Shown piece after piece: positions 16,415 through 24,519 of a stretch of 37,482 bases of DNA. Numbering within the stretch: position 1 is the stretch's first letter; every line of letters begins with the position of its first letter. The stretch spans positions 1 to 37,482 of the forward strand of contig CAZGDR010000015.1 in the NCBI GenBank assembly GCA_964524755.1, read 5' to 3'. The stretch is from JAQVOO01 sp964524755 (GTDB lineage: Bacteria; Spirochaetota; Spirochaetia; Sphaerochaetales; Sphaerochaetaceae). Below the pieces are notes generated by a model. The model made no database searches and had not been told where the DNA came from. It was given only the letters and a program-made list of their open reading frames with translations. The position numbers and the translations under genes were made by a program.

Positions 16415-18136
16415 ATGAAACAGGAGAGTGTCAAACGACTCATCGATGTAGCCGTGAACAGAGTTGAGCCCGATCTGATTATTCGGGGTGCCCAGGTTGT
16501 TGATGTCTTTAATGGGAGAATTATTGAAGGTGATGTTGCCATCGTAGATGGACTTATTGCAGGTATTGGATCGTACACTGGAGAAAATGTTTTTGATGCT
16601 GAAGGAGCTTTCCTTTTACCTGGTTTTATCGATGGCCATGTCCATATCGAATCATCGTATGTCGATCCCCCTTCTTTTGCTCGTCTCCTCCTGCCACGTG
16701 GAACCACAACGGCAATCGTTGACCCACATGAGATTTGTAATGTGAATGGTCTCGATGGATTTGACTACATGGTGGACGCTTCACGTTCATTGCCTCTTTC
16801 CATATTTTTCATGCTCCCTTCCTGTGTCCCTTCCTCTCTCTTCGAAAATTCGGGAGCAGTCCTCCTTGCCGATTCTCTAGCAAAACGGATGGATCGTCCT
16901 GAAGTTCTGGGGCTAGGGGAGATGATGGATTCGGTGGGAACTGTTGGCGCAGATCCAGCAGTTATTGATAAAATCATGCTCGCTAAAAAAGCTGGGAAGT
17001 GGATAGATGGCCATGCCCCAGGGGTGAGTGGTAATGATTTAAATGCGTATGCCGGTGCAGGTATTCACACTGACCATGAATGTACCACTCCAGAAGAGTT
17101 AGTCGATAGAATAGAACGGGGGATGTATGTTTTATTACGCGAAGGATCAGCCACGAAAGATTTACTAAATTTACTACCGGGAGTGACTCCTCAGAATGCC
17201 CATATGTGTCTCTTCTGTACAGATGATCGTCAACCGAAATCTATTCTAGAAGAGGGGCACATCGATAACCACCTGCGTATTGCAGTGGAATTTGGATTAG
17301 ATCCGATCACTGCCATCAAAATGGCTACGCTACATGCCGCCAACTGTTATGGTCTGCACGATAGAGGTGCTATTGCACCGGGAAGAAGGGCCGACCTTGT
17401 TTTAGTTAATAACTTACAAGACTTCGCAGTGTCACATGTATTTTTAGAAGGTACATTGTATAAAGAAGATGAGAAGTTCAAAACACATCAAATTCCAGAC
17501 AAAGTGGCCACAAAAATTAACATTGGAAATTTCCATCGCGATAAATTCAAATTACCCCTTACTTCACCACGGGTGCGGGTTATTGAAATAATTGGCGGGG
17601 CTGTAGTTACTAATATGGTTGAAAGGCAAGTCCTTATCGATGACCAGGGCTATTATGTACATGATCCTAGTCAAGATATTGTTAAACTTGCCGTAGTTGA
17701 ACGTCACTCAGGCACGGGAAATGTGGCTTTAGCACTTATCACAGGGTATGGACTACGACATGGTGCTGTCGCTACCACCATCGCCCACGATGCACATAAT
17801 ATAATTGTGGCCGGCGATAATGACGATGATATGGCCTTTGCCGTTGAAAGTTTAGTGACTATTGGTGGCGGTATTGTTATGGTCAGAGATGGTAAGATTC
17901 TCGATGCCTTAACCCTTCCCATTGCGGGGTTAATGACGGATAAAGGGGGGCCTTGGGTAAGTGAAAAGCTCCAGAAGATGCTCCATATTGCCCTGCATGA
18001 ATTAGGAATTCCTGAGAATATCGATCCATTCATGACATTGAGCTTCATGGCTTTGCCCGTGATTCCACATCTTAAAGTGACAGATCTGGGATTGTTTGAT
18101 GTCGATGCTTTTTCTTTCGTGCCGTTGGAGTTATAA
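16415..18136 (+). CDS. ade: Adenine deaminase
   Basis: This protein converts adenine to hypoxanthine and ammonia. It is 573 aa, close to B. subtilis AdeC (577 aa). The start is set at 16415 because AAGGAGG lies 6 nt upstream; the in-frame ATG at 16379 has none. Metal-binding GFIDGHVHIESS (His75/His77) opens the catalytic barrel. DGHAPGVSGNDLNAY, HTDHE and CTDDRQPKSILEEGHID, characteristic of the bacterial ADE family, follow, and the C-terminal domain (GGAVVTNMVERQV onwards) is complete. It is monocistronic and ends in a terminator shared with the facing permease gene. Its product hypoxanthine is the substrate of the xanthine dehydrogenase encoded upstream. Confidence 0.95.
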   Translation: MKQESVKRLIDVAVNRVEPDLIIRGAQVVDVFNGRIIEGDVAIVDGLIAGIGSYTGENVFDAEGAFLLPGFIDGHVHIESSYVDPPSFARLLLPRGTTTAIVDPHEICNVNGLDGFDYMVDASRSLPLSIFFMLPSCVPSSLFENSGAVLLADSLAKRMDRPEVLGLGEMMDSVGTVGADPAVIDKIMLAKKAGKWIDGHAPGVSGNDLNAYAGAGIHTDHECTTPEELVDRIERGMYVLLREGSATKDLLNLLPGVTPQNAHMCLFCTDDRQPKSILEEGHIDNHLRIAVEFGLDPITAIKMATLHAANCYGLHDRGAIAPGRRADLVLVNNLQDFAVSHVFLEGTLYKEDEKFKTHQIPDKVATKINIGNFHRDKFKLPLTSPRVRVIEIIGGAVVTNMVERQVLIDDQGYYVHDPSQDIVKLAVVERHSGTGNVALALITGYGLRHGAVATTIAHDAHNIIVAGDNDDDMAFAVESLVTIGGGIVMVRDGKILDALTLPIAGLMTDKGGPWVSEKLQKMLHIALHELGIPENIDPFMTLSFMALPVIPHLKVTDLGLFDVDAFSFVPLEL

Positions 18137-18145
18137 GAAATAAAG

Positions 18146-18171
18146 AGAGCCACTTCGGCAGAAGTGACTCT
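18146..18171. terminator. Bidirectional terminator between ade and the NCS2 permease
   Basis: A 10-bp stem with one G-U pair (agagccactt/aagtgactct, 6-nt loop) is followed by TTGTTC on the + strand and by a T-rich run (CTCTTTATTTCTT) on the - strand. It serves both convergent genes. Confidence 0.75.
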
Positions 18172-18190
18172 TTGTTCATAACCGTTGCTA

Positions 18191-19477
18191 TTAACCTAAA
18201 ATTAGTTTTATAAATAAGAGAAGGGCAATGATCACCATCATTGGGGTGATTTCTTTGAATTTCCTTGTTAAGATTTTCAAGATAATCCAGCTAAGTGCAC
18301 CAAACATAATACCATTGGCGATTGAGTAGGTGGTTACCATGAATAAGATAGTTAAGAAGGCTGGGATTGATTCAGTGCCATCCTCAAAGTCAATATCTTT
18401 GACAGGTGTAATCATGAACAATCCAACTAAGATCAAAGTAGGAGCAGTGGCTGCACCAGGAATCGAGATAAACAATGGGGCGAGGAACAGGGAAATGAGG
18501 AACAAGATTGCTACAACAAAACTGGTCAGTCCGGTTTTTCCTCCTTCAGTGACTCCTGCAGAACTTTCAACATAGGTCGTTACTGTCGAGGTTCCGAGCA
18601 TAGCACCTACTGTAGTACCGATAGCATCAGCAAAGAGAGCTTCTTTACATCTGGGAATACTACCATCAGCCTCAATAATTTCAGCTTTAGTTGCACAACC
18701 GATAAGGGTACCGACAGTATCAAACATGTCCACGAAGAGGAAAGTGAAAATAATAACAATCATGTCAATGCTGATCAGGTTTGTGAAGTCAAATTTAAAA
18801 AATGTAGGTTTCAGTGATGGTGGAAGGAAACTACCGCCTGCCCATGTGGTAACTCCAAGAGGAATACCCACAATAGCAGTTGCCACGATTCCGATTAACA
18901 GGGCGCCTCGAACTTTATAGGCCACGAGGACAGATGTAATGACAAGTCCTATCATCGCTACAAGTGCAGGACCTTTGGATGTGATATCACCTAGTTCTAC
19001 TAAGGTTGCACCGCCAACTACAATACCGGCATTCTGTAAGCCAATGAAGGCGATGAATAGGCCGATACCGACACTAATTGCTTTTTTCACATTTGAAGGA
19101 ATAGAGTTGACAATTGCTTCTCGAATATTGAAAGCGGTCAACAGGATAAAGATGATTCCTTCAATGAAAACAGCAGTTAACGCTTGCTGCCAACTGTAGC
19201 CCATGCCAATGACGACTGTGTAGGCAAAAAATGCATTCAGTCCCATTCCGGGAGCTAATGCGAAAGGCAAATTTGCCAGAAACGCCATCACTATGGTTGC
19301 GATAGCTGCCGATAGTGCTGTCGCAGTAAATACTGCCCCAAAATCCATCCCAGCATCAGATAGAATTAAAGGGTTAACAATGAGAATGTACGCCATTGTT
19401 AAGAACGTAGTTACACCCGCCAAGACCTCTGTGCGCACATTTGTTTTGTGTTCAGAGAGCTTAAAAATTTTTTCCAT
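18191..19477 (-). CDS. NCS2 family purine permease (AzgA/PbuG-like)
   Basis: This 428 aa, very hydrophobic protein of the AzgA-type NCS2 transporters imports adenine, guanine or hypoxanthine with protons. Typical segments are EVLAGVTTFLTMAYI at the N-terminus, ALAPGMGLNAFFAYTVV in the TM3 region, and FVDMFDTVGTLIG and STVTTYVESSAGV in the central substrate-binding repeat. The length matches PbuG/GhxP (about 430-450 aa), with 12-14 membrane spans expected. The exact base cannot be assigned; the lineage favours guanine/hypoxanthine or adenine over xanthine/urate (the UacT/XanQ branch). AAAGGAG precedes the start. It faces ade and supports base uptake for the catabolic genes. Confidence 0.92.
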   Translation of the reverse strand: MEKIFKLSEHKTNVRTEVLAGVTTFLTMAYILIVNPLILSDAGMDFGAVFTATALSAAIATIVMAFLANLPFALAPGMGLNAFFAYTVVIGMGYSWQQALTAVFIEGIIFILLTAFNIREAIVNSIPSNVKKAISVGIGLFIAFIGLQNAGIVVGGATLVELGDITSKGPALVAMIGLVITSVLVAYKVRGALLIGIVATAIVGIPLGVTTWAGGSFLPPSLKPTFFKFDFTNLISIDMIVIIFTFLFVDMFDTVGTLIGCATKAEIIEADGSIPRCKEALFADAIGTTVGAMLGTSTVTTYVESSAGVTEGGKTGLTSFVVAILFLISLFLAPLFISIPGAATAPTLILVGLFMITPVKDIDFEDGTESIPAFLTILFMVTTYSIANGIMFGALSWIILKILTRKFKEITPMMVIIALLLFIKLILG

Positions 19478-19502
19478 TTTTTTTGACTCCTTTGCAGTGG
19501 TT

Positions 19503-19532
19503 ATTACACGATTTCATTCTAACTCTCGTCAA
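19503..19532 (-). promoter_or_regulatory. Promoter of the NCS2 permease
   Basis: On the reverse strand, TTGACG (19527-19532) and TGTAAT (19503-19508) are separated by 18 bp. The resulting leader is only about 20 nt. No purine-riboswitch-like structure is apparent. Confidence 0.45.
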
Positions 19533-19688
19533 TCGGTTTGTACAGTAGAATATGTTTTTTAGCTAAGAAAAGCCCTAAATTGACCTATTTAGAGGTGTTT
19601 TTAGTAGGTAATTGAAATGAGTTTAATATATAAGGGGCAATACGTAACAAATGGTTATATTCTTGTTATTTTCCACTTTTAAAAATAT

Positions 19689-19719
19689 CCCCTGCATGGT
19701 ATATACCCCCTACAGGGTA
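19689..19719. promoter_or_regulatory. Nested palindromes upstream of the XRE regulator
   Basis: A perfect 10-bp palindrome, GGTATATACC (19698-19707), sits inside a CCCTG/CAGGG inverted repeat (19690-19694 and 19713-19717). TACCC/GGGTA (19704-19708 and 19715-19719) overlaps it. This may be an operator for the adjacent helix-turn-helix protein. The 291-nt region 19478-19768 otherwise holds only the permease promoter. Confidence 0.35.
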
Positions 19720-19768
19720 AGTTGGGTGGACATACTCAGTCAATGCAATTTTAAAGACAGGAGAGACC

Positions 19769-20020
19769 ATGGTCTATTACATACAAGATGCTCATCAGAT
19801 AGGGACAGCGCTAAAGAATCTTCGATTGGAATATAAACTTACCCAGAAGGAGGTGGCTGAAAAAACAGGGGTCCTTCCAAAAACTATTTCAGCCATCGAA
19901 AATGGTAACACGACCTTTAAAATAGAGACGTTTATGCGCCTTTTACAGGCGTATCAGCAGGTAATGGTATTAGAAAATAACGAGATCGCAGAGATAGATA
20001 TTTTTCAAACCAATTGGTGA
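19769..20020 (+). CDS. Orphan HipB-like XRE-family transcriptional regulator
   Basis: This 83 aa protein consists almost entirely of a Cro/C1-type helix-turn-helix (residues about 14-66). It has the classic pattern LRLEYKLTQKEVAEKTGV, turn, then KTISAIENGN. The size and a short C-terminal tail (VMVLENNEIAEIDIF) resemble HipB-type antitoxin/regulators. No HipA-like kinase or other toxin gene is adjacent; downstream lies a convergent ABC operon. The start is supported by AGGAGA 4 nt upstream. It could autoregulate through the palindromes at 19689-19719 or act on the divergent permease. Its target is unknown. Confidence 0.8.
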   Translation: MVYYIQDAHQIGTALKNLRLEYKLTQKEVAEKTGVLPKTISAIENGNTTFKIETFMRLLQAYQQVMVLENNEIAEIDIFQTNW

Positions 20021-20129
20021 TAGATGTAAAAAGAGGTGAGGAGCTCTACCTAGCGCTATCTCAAAAGTAATTTCATATCCAAAGTATAAGAATTAATCCT
20101 CGATATCTTTGTCTAAGGACTACGCTCTT

Positions 20130-20906
20130 TTATTGTCCTCGTGTAATAACTAACTGATTTTTATGCTGAAATGTTTCCATAGGAGTTCCATATAAAGAGG
20201 TGAGGAGGGTGTTGGTCAGAGCCTTTTGTGTCGGACCACTGAAGAGAAGTTCTCCCCCTGAGATCATGGCCACATAGTGTGCACATTCGGCAGCTACAGA
20301 GGGATCGTGTGTGGTAAAAAATAAGGTAATTCCCTGTTTGGCAAGTTGACGCAGAATAGTTATTACTTTAGCAGTATTGCCTGGATCTAAGCTACTGGTA
20401 GGCTCATCCAGCAACAGAATACGCGGCTGCTGGGCAAGAGCGCGTGCTAGGAGTACTAATTGGTGTTCTCCTCCGCTAAGAGCTGTCACTGGACGCTGGA
20501 CAATAGATTCAATTCCAACCCTAACTAGTGCATCGTAAGCTATTTGTACATCTTTGGGTGAAGGGGAAGCAAGCTGATGTAAATAGGGGGAGCGACCAAA
20601 TAACACATATTCCAAGACTGAGAAAGAGAAACGGGAGCTCTCCTCTTGCGGCACAAGACTCACGGTTCTCCCTAAGCGCTGCTTATTATAAGAGGTCAGC
20701 GGTACATCAAATAAAGTGATAGTGCCCTTTTCAGGCTTTCTCCAACGTAATAATAGGTCCATAATGGTCGATTTGCCGGCACCATTGGGACCAAGCAAAG
20801 CAGTGGTTGCCCCTTCAGGAATGCAGAGGTTTAAGTTCTGTACTGCTGGATTTTTTCCGGTGGGATAGGTATAGGCAATCTTTTTTAAGTTATAGGCACA
20901 ATTCAT
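20130..20906 (-). CDS. ABC transporter ATP-binding protein (FecE/BtuD type)
   Basis: This 258 aa ATPase is the third gene of a type II (metal-chelate) importer. It has Walker A GPNGAGKST (39-47), the Q-loop in VPQEES, signature LSGGE (143-147), Walker B ILLLDEP (163-169) and the switch His200 in TTHD. It is cytoplasmic and associates with the FecCD-like permease encoded immediately upstream, with which it shares a 4-bp ATGA overlap. The family transports ferric siderophores, haem, cobalamin and, in a few cases, molybdate/tungstate; the ATPase does not tell which. The 109-nt region beyond its stop has no clear terminator, only a weak 4-bp stem before a T-run at about 20030-20045. Confidence 0.92.
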   Translation of the reverse strand: MNCAYNLKKIAYTYPTGKNPAVQNLNLCIPEGATTALLGPNGAGKSTIMDLLLRWRKPEKGTITLFDVPLTSYNKQRLGRTVSLVPQEESSRFSFSVLEYVLFGRSPYLHQLASPSPKDVQIAYDALVRVGIESIVQRPVTALSGGEHQLVLLARALAQQPRILLLDEPTSSLDPGNTAKVITILRQLAKQGITLFFTTHDPSVAAECAHYVAMISGGELLFSGPTQKALTNTLLTSLYGTPMETFQHKNQLVITRGQ

Positions 20907-21904
20907 AATTTCACCTCTGTTTGACGGCGAGTGAGAATGATTATAAATAGCAGTGCTCCAACTAAGCTCGTTAAAACTCCCAAAGGGATTTCACTGGAAA
21001 GGAGACTCCGTCCCAAGGTGTCGCTCGCAAGGAGAAATAGAGCTCCTATTACCATAGAACCCGGTAACGCAAAGCGAGAATCAGAGCCAAAGAGACGGCG
21101 TGCTAAGTGGGGGACAATAAGCCCGATCCATCCAATCAAACCAGCTACTGAGATAATAGCGGTGGTAGCAACTGTTGCCACAAAAAGAATTAAAGATTTT
21201 TCACGGTTCACCGCAATACCGATAGAATGAGCTGTCCTTTCATCGAGCGAGAGGAGATTGATACGCCAGCGGACAGCGAGTAAACAGAGTAGGGCTAACC
21301 ACATCGTCGGCATAACACTCCAGGCTGTTTTCCATGTAGTGTTCCATAGACCTCCCATCAGCCAGAAAGTAATATCTTGCAAGCTTGAAGTTGGAGCGGC
21401 AACCAGTTTTATAATTGATAATCCTGCTGAGAACATTGCTCCTACAGTGATCCCCGAGAGAACTAAACGTAAAATCCAGCCACCGAATCGAAAACGTCGG
21501 GCTAACCAATACGAAGATCCTAAAGCTATGAGACCAAAGAAAGTTGCACTCAATTGGACAATAACAGGAGAAACTCCCCAGAAGGTTATGGCTGAAGCGG
21601 CACCAAAAGCAGCCCCTTGCGAAACTCCCAAAAAGCCGGGTTCAACAAGAGGGTTGGCAAAGACCATTTGAAATACAAATCCTGCCACAGCTAGAGAGGC
21701 TCCACCTGTAATAGCTAATAACACTCGTGGGAGGCGTACTTGTAATACCACTTGGGTAAATAATGGATCCTTAAAAAGCTTTAATGGATTGGAGATACCC
21801 GCAACTGGGTAGCGCCCAATCAATAAAGCGAAAACCATCAGCACTAGCAAGGAGAATGAGAGCGTTATAAGTCGAATACGATAGGAGGCTAATTTTGTGG
21901 CCAT
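20903..21904 (-). CDS. FecCD-family ABC transporter permease
   Basis: This 333 aa integral membrane protein of the BtuC/FecCD family is predicted to have about 9-10 transmembrane helices. The motif AGLIGWIGLIVPHLARRL matches the conserved cytoplasmic coupling region (GLIVPHxxR) that docks on the ATPase. Early features such as LRLPRVLLAITGGASLAVAG are also typical. Its start shares one base with the stop of the substrate-binding protein gene, and its stop overlaps the ATPase gene, so the three are co-transcribed. It presumably works as a homodimer. The substrate is unknown. Confidence 0.93.
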   Translation of the reverse strand: MATKLASYRIRLITLSFSLLVLMVFALLIGRYPVAGISNPLKLFKDPLFTQVVLQVRLPRVLLAITGGASLAVAGFVFQMVFANPLVEPGFLGVSQGAAFGAASAITFWGVSPVIVQLSATFFGLIALGSSYWLARRFRFGGWILRLVLSGITVGAMFSAGLSIIKLVAAPTSSLQDITFWLMGGLWNTTWKTAWSVMPTMWLALLCLLAVRWRINLLSLDERTAHSIGIAVNREKSLILFVATVATTAIISVAGLIGWIGLIVPHLARRLFGSDSRFALPGSMVIGALFLLASDTLGRSLLSSEIPLGVLTSLVGALLFIIILTRRQTEVKL

Positions 21905-23013
21905 TAACGTAGCGTGTTCGCGTTATAAGCGGCAATCAAAGCAGCGAGAATTGATTCATCGGTAACTCTATAAAAATCTTTATAGAAACTCCGAATTTCA
22001 TCTTCCATGTCAAAATCTTTAAATAATTGTGGATGGAGTTCAGCTGCAAGCCATTGTAAAGCTAAGATCCAACGACTGTCAGACTGTGCATAATTCATCA
22101 TGTCAGCGGGAGCTGAAATGAGGTTATTGGTTGCAATAGCTTGAAGTTGTTGCCATTGAGGACTCCCTTTTATAACAGAAAGATACTCTGTAGCTGGAGT
22201 TCTGTAACTGATTAGAACGATTTTAGCGGGGTTCCAGGCGGCTATTTGTTCAAAGGAGACTTTGCGCCAAGAGTTTGCGGCAAGATTGGTATCAAGCCAG
22301 ACAGGATTGCCTCCGGCTCGTTCTACTAACGTTGTTTGAATCCAGGTTTTAGGAGAGACGCTAAAAGCAGTTATACCATCTGAAGCCGCCGCTTGCATCA
22401 TGAGAACCGAGGGTCGTGCATGCTCCTTGACGGTTGCAATGTTCGCCTCGACTGCCAATTCTCGCTTTTCAAAAGCCTGAATCATCCGTTGTGGAGTCTC
22501 TTCATCATTAAGCAGTTTTCCTAATTGTACAATCTCATCTTTCCAAGCTTGTGGCGTTTCCAGATCCATCACGAAAACAGGAATACTAAATGGCTCTAGT
22601 AAAGTTACAACCGAATCATAATTACTCGTCTTAGTCAGTACCAGACTAGGATTATAGGCGATGATCTCTTCTGCACCTACTTGTTGTCCTAATCGCTTAT
22701 TACCCGCAAATTCGGGATCAACCAAGGAGAAAAAATCACCTAAGCCCTGATCTGTTTTAGCTAGCAGAATCTCTATGTCGTCGGCTGCAGGAAACATAAA
22801 TAGGGCATCGGCAGGCATAACAGCTGCCCGTCCCACAACCATTATGCGTTCGATAGGGAGACTGACGGTGACCTCACGGCCTAAGGCGTCAGTCGCCGTG
22901 CGGTTATCAAGTTGAGCAAATGGCTCTCTTTGAGCCTGCGCGGTAAGTGTAAAAGATACAAGCAACAACAAGGTGCCCAGTAAAACGATTTTTAGATTTC
23001 TGTTGGGTCGCAT
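21904..23013 (-). CDS. Periplasmic metal-chelate-type substrate-binding protein
   Basis: This 369 aa protein has a clear signal peptide: a positively charged start (MRPNRNLK), a hydrophobic core (IVLLGTLLLLVSF) and AQA-type cleavage near residue 28. No lipobox cysteine is evident, which suggests a soluble periplasmic protein. The mature part begins TATDALGREVTV with IERIMVVG, typical of FepB/BtuF/TroA-superfamily (class III) binding proteins, and continues with two lobes joined by a helix. It is first in the importer operon, with a promoter at 23045-23073. Ferric siderophore, haem, corrinoid or molybdate are all possible. No Fur-box-like sequence was seen in the promoter. Confidence 0.88.
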   Translation of the reverse strand: MRPNRNLKIVLLGTLLLLVSFTLTAQAQREPFAQLDNRTATDALGREVTVSLPIERIMVVGRAAVMPADALFMFPAADDIEILLAKTDQGLGDFFSLVDPEFAGNKRLGQQVGAEEIIAYNPSLVLTKTSNYDSVVTLLEPFSIPVFVMDLETPQAWKDEIVQLGKLLNDEETPQRMIQAFEKRELAVEANIATVKEHARPSVLMMQAAASDGITAFSVSPKTWIQTTLVERAGGNPVWLDTNLAANSWRKVSFEQIAAWNPAKIVLISYRTPATEYLSVIKGSPQWQQLQAIATNNLISAPADMMNYAQSDSRWILALQWLAAELHPQLFKDFDMEDEIRSFYKDFYRVTDESILAALIAAYNANTLR

Positions 23014-23044
23014 GGAGTTCTCCTTAACTTTTTAGGATGAATAG

Positions 23045-23073
23045 ATTCTACCATTGTATTTGCAATAACACAA
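23045..23073 (-). promoter_or_regulatory. Promoter of the ABC importer operon
   Basis: On the reverse strand, TTGTGT (23068-23073) and TAGAAT (23045-23050) are separated by exactly 17 bp. The position is about 32 bp upstream of the substrate-binding protein start. Confidence 0.5.
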
Positions 23074-23190
23074 CGGGAAAATACTCTCTATTCACGATGT
23101 TCATGCTTATCAGAGGATTAGGTAAAGTGACCTTGCATCACTCCTATTTTCAGAGTAACCTGATACCAATTGGAACCAAGGGGGATTGCA

Positions 23191-24519
23191 ATGGGAAAGT
23201 CACCATTGATGAAACAGTTATCTACAATCAAAACTGCTCAAAGGGCACTGAGTACGCTTTCATCGGATGAAAGAAATGCAATGTTACATACTCTAGCAGA
23301 TGCCCTGACACAACATGCCAAGCGAATCTATGCTGCTAATAAGCAAGATCTACTTTTAGCTGCTGAAAAAAAACTGGCCCCCCCCTTACGTAAAAGGTTG
23401 GTGTTTGATCAGGTCAAATTAGCTGATTCTTGCAAAGGTATTCGTGATGTAGCTGCTCTAAAAGATCCCATTGGGATGGTTCGTGAGCGGCGTTTGCTGG
23501 ATGAAGATTTGCTCTTAGAACGTATTAATGTGCCCATTGGAGTCATTGGGATGATTTTTGAATCGAGACCTGATGCTCTCATTCAGATTCTCGCCCTGTG
23601 CTTAAAAAGCGGCAATGCAATCGTCTTGAAAGGTGGTAGTGAAGCCCTCCATACCAATCGCGAATTGGTGGCTGTCATACGGGAGGCTCTCTCTGGATAT
23701 CAAGTGGGCAGTAGTTGGATTGTTCATCTGGAGAATAGAGAAGATGTGCGAGAAATCTTAAAGCTCGATACCATTATAGATCTACTCATCCCGCGAGGGT
23801 CTAATGAATTTGTCCGTTATATTATGGATAACACGAAAATTCCCGTCTTGGGCCACGCTGATGGTTTGTGTGCTCTCTATGTCGATCAGGAGAGTAATCT
23901 TGAGATGGCAGTAACCATAACCGTTGATGCTAAATGCCAATATCCGGCTGTTTGCAACGCGGTAGAAACACTTTTGGTCCACAGTGCAGTCGCTTCCCAA
24001 TTCTTGCCTCGTTTAAAAACGGCCTTAGAACCGTGGTCTGTCATTATCCATGGAGACAAAAGGGTGGCCCAACTTATTGATTGCATAGAAGCAGTCGAAG
24101 ATGATTGGAATACTGAATATTTAGACTTTGAGATGGCTATTAAGATTGTCGATTCCTTGGATGAGGCCATTGAGCATATAGCAGACCATGGCTCTGGTCA
24201 TACGGATGGGATTATTACGAGCAATGCAAGCACAGGGCGAAAGTTTTTACGTGAAGTAGATTCTGCTGATGTATTTTGGAACTGTAGCACACGTTTTGCA
24301 GATGGTTTTCGGTATGGGTTAGGAGCTGAAGTTGGTATCAGTACCCAGAAAATACACGCTCGCGGCCCAGTTGGTCTGGAGGGCTTGGTGACAAGCAAAT
24401 GGCTCTTGGCTGGAAAAGGTCAAATTGTGGCTCCTTATGCAGAGGGTAAACAGTTTAAACACCTTGATGTCTCTTTGCATGGAAAAAGTCTTTGGGGAGA
24501 AGAGTCGCATGGCACGTGA
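23191..24519 (+). CDS. proA: Gamma-glutamyl phosphate reductase (ProA)
   Basis: This 442 aa enzyme reduces gamma-glutamyl phosphate to glutamate semialdehyde with NADPH, the second step of proline synthesis. The ATG at 23191 has AGGGGG 6 nt upstream and is preferred to the in-frame TTG at 23170. Family landmarks are VPIGVIGMIFESRPDA, LKGGSEALHTNREL, the catalytic-cysteine segment AKCQYPAVCNAVETLLVH, and the C-terminal FADGFRYGLGAEVGISTQKIHARGP region. It overlaps proB by 11 bp, so the two are co-translated; ProA and ProB form a complex in other bacteria. The order proA-proB is reversed relative to E. coli. Confidence 0.95.
   Translation: MGKSPLMKQLSTIKTAQRALSTLSSDERNAMLHTLADALTQHAKRIYAANKQDLLLAAEKKLAPPLRKRLVFDQVKLADSCKGIRDVAALKDPIGMVRERRLLDEDLLLERINVPIGVIGMIFESRPDALIQILALCLKSGNAIVLKGGSEALHTNRELVAVIREALSGYQVGSSWIVHLENREDVREILKLDTIIDLLIPRGSNEFVRYIMDNTKIPVLGHADGLCALYVDQESNLEMAVTITVDAKCQYPAVCNAVETLLVHSAVASQFLPRLKTALEPWSVIIHGDKRVAQLIDCIEAVEDDWNTEYLDFEMAIKIVDSLDEAIEHIADHGSGHTDGIITSNASTGRKFLREVDSADVFWNCSTRFADGFRYGLGAEVGISTQKIHARGPVGLEGLVTSKWLLAGKGQIVAPYAEGKQFKHLDVSLHGKSLWGEESHGT

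Noticed and set aside
18191..19768. Purine riboswitch upstream of the NCS2 permease or ade
   Set aside because: The leaders are too short or AT-rich and lack the three-way-junction pattern. I saw no conserved purine-aptamer core.
19769..20129. HipBA toxin-antitoxin locus
   Set aside because: Only a HipB-like helix-turn-helix protein is present. The next 109 nt hold no HipA start, and the following genes are an ABC importer on the other strand.
23014..23190. Fur or other metal-responsive box in the importer promoter region
   Set aside because: No 19-bp Fur-like palindrome (GATAATGATAATCATTATC type) could be seen, only a vegetative promoter on the - strand.
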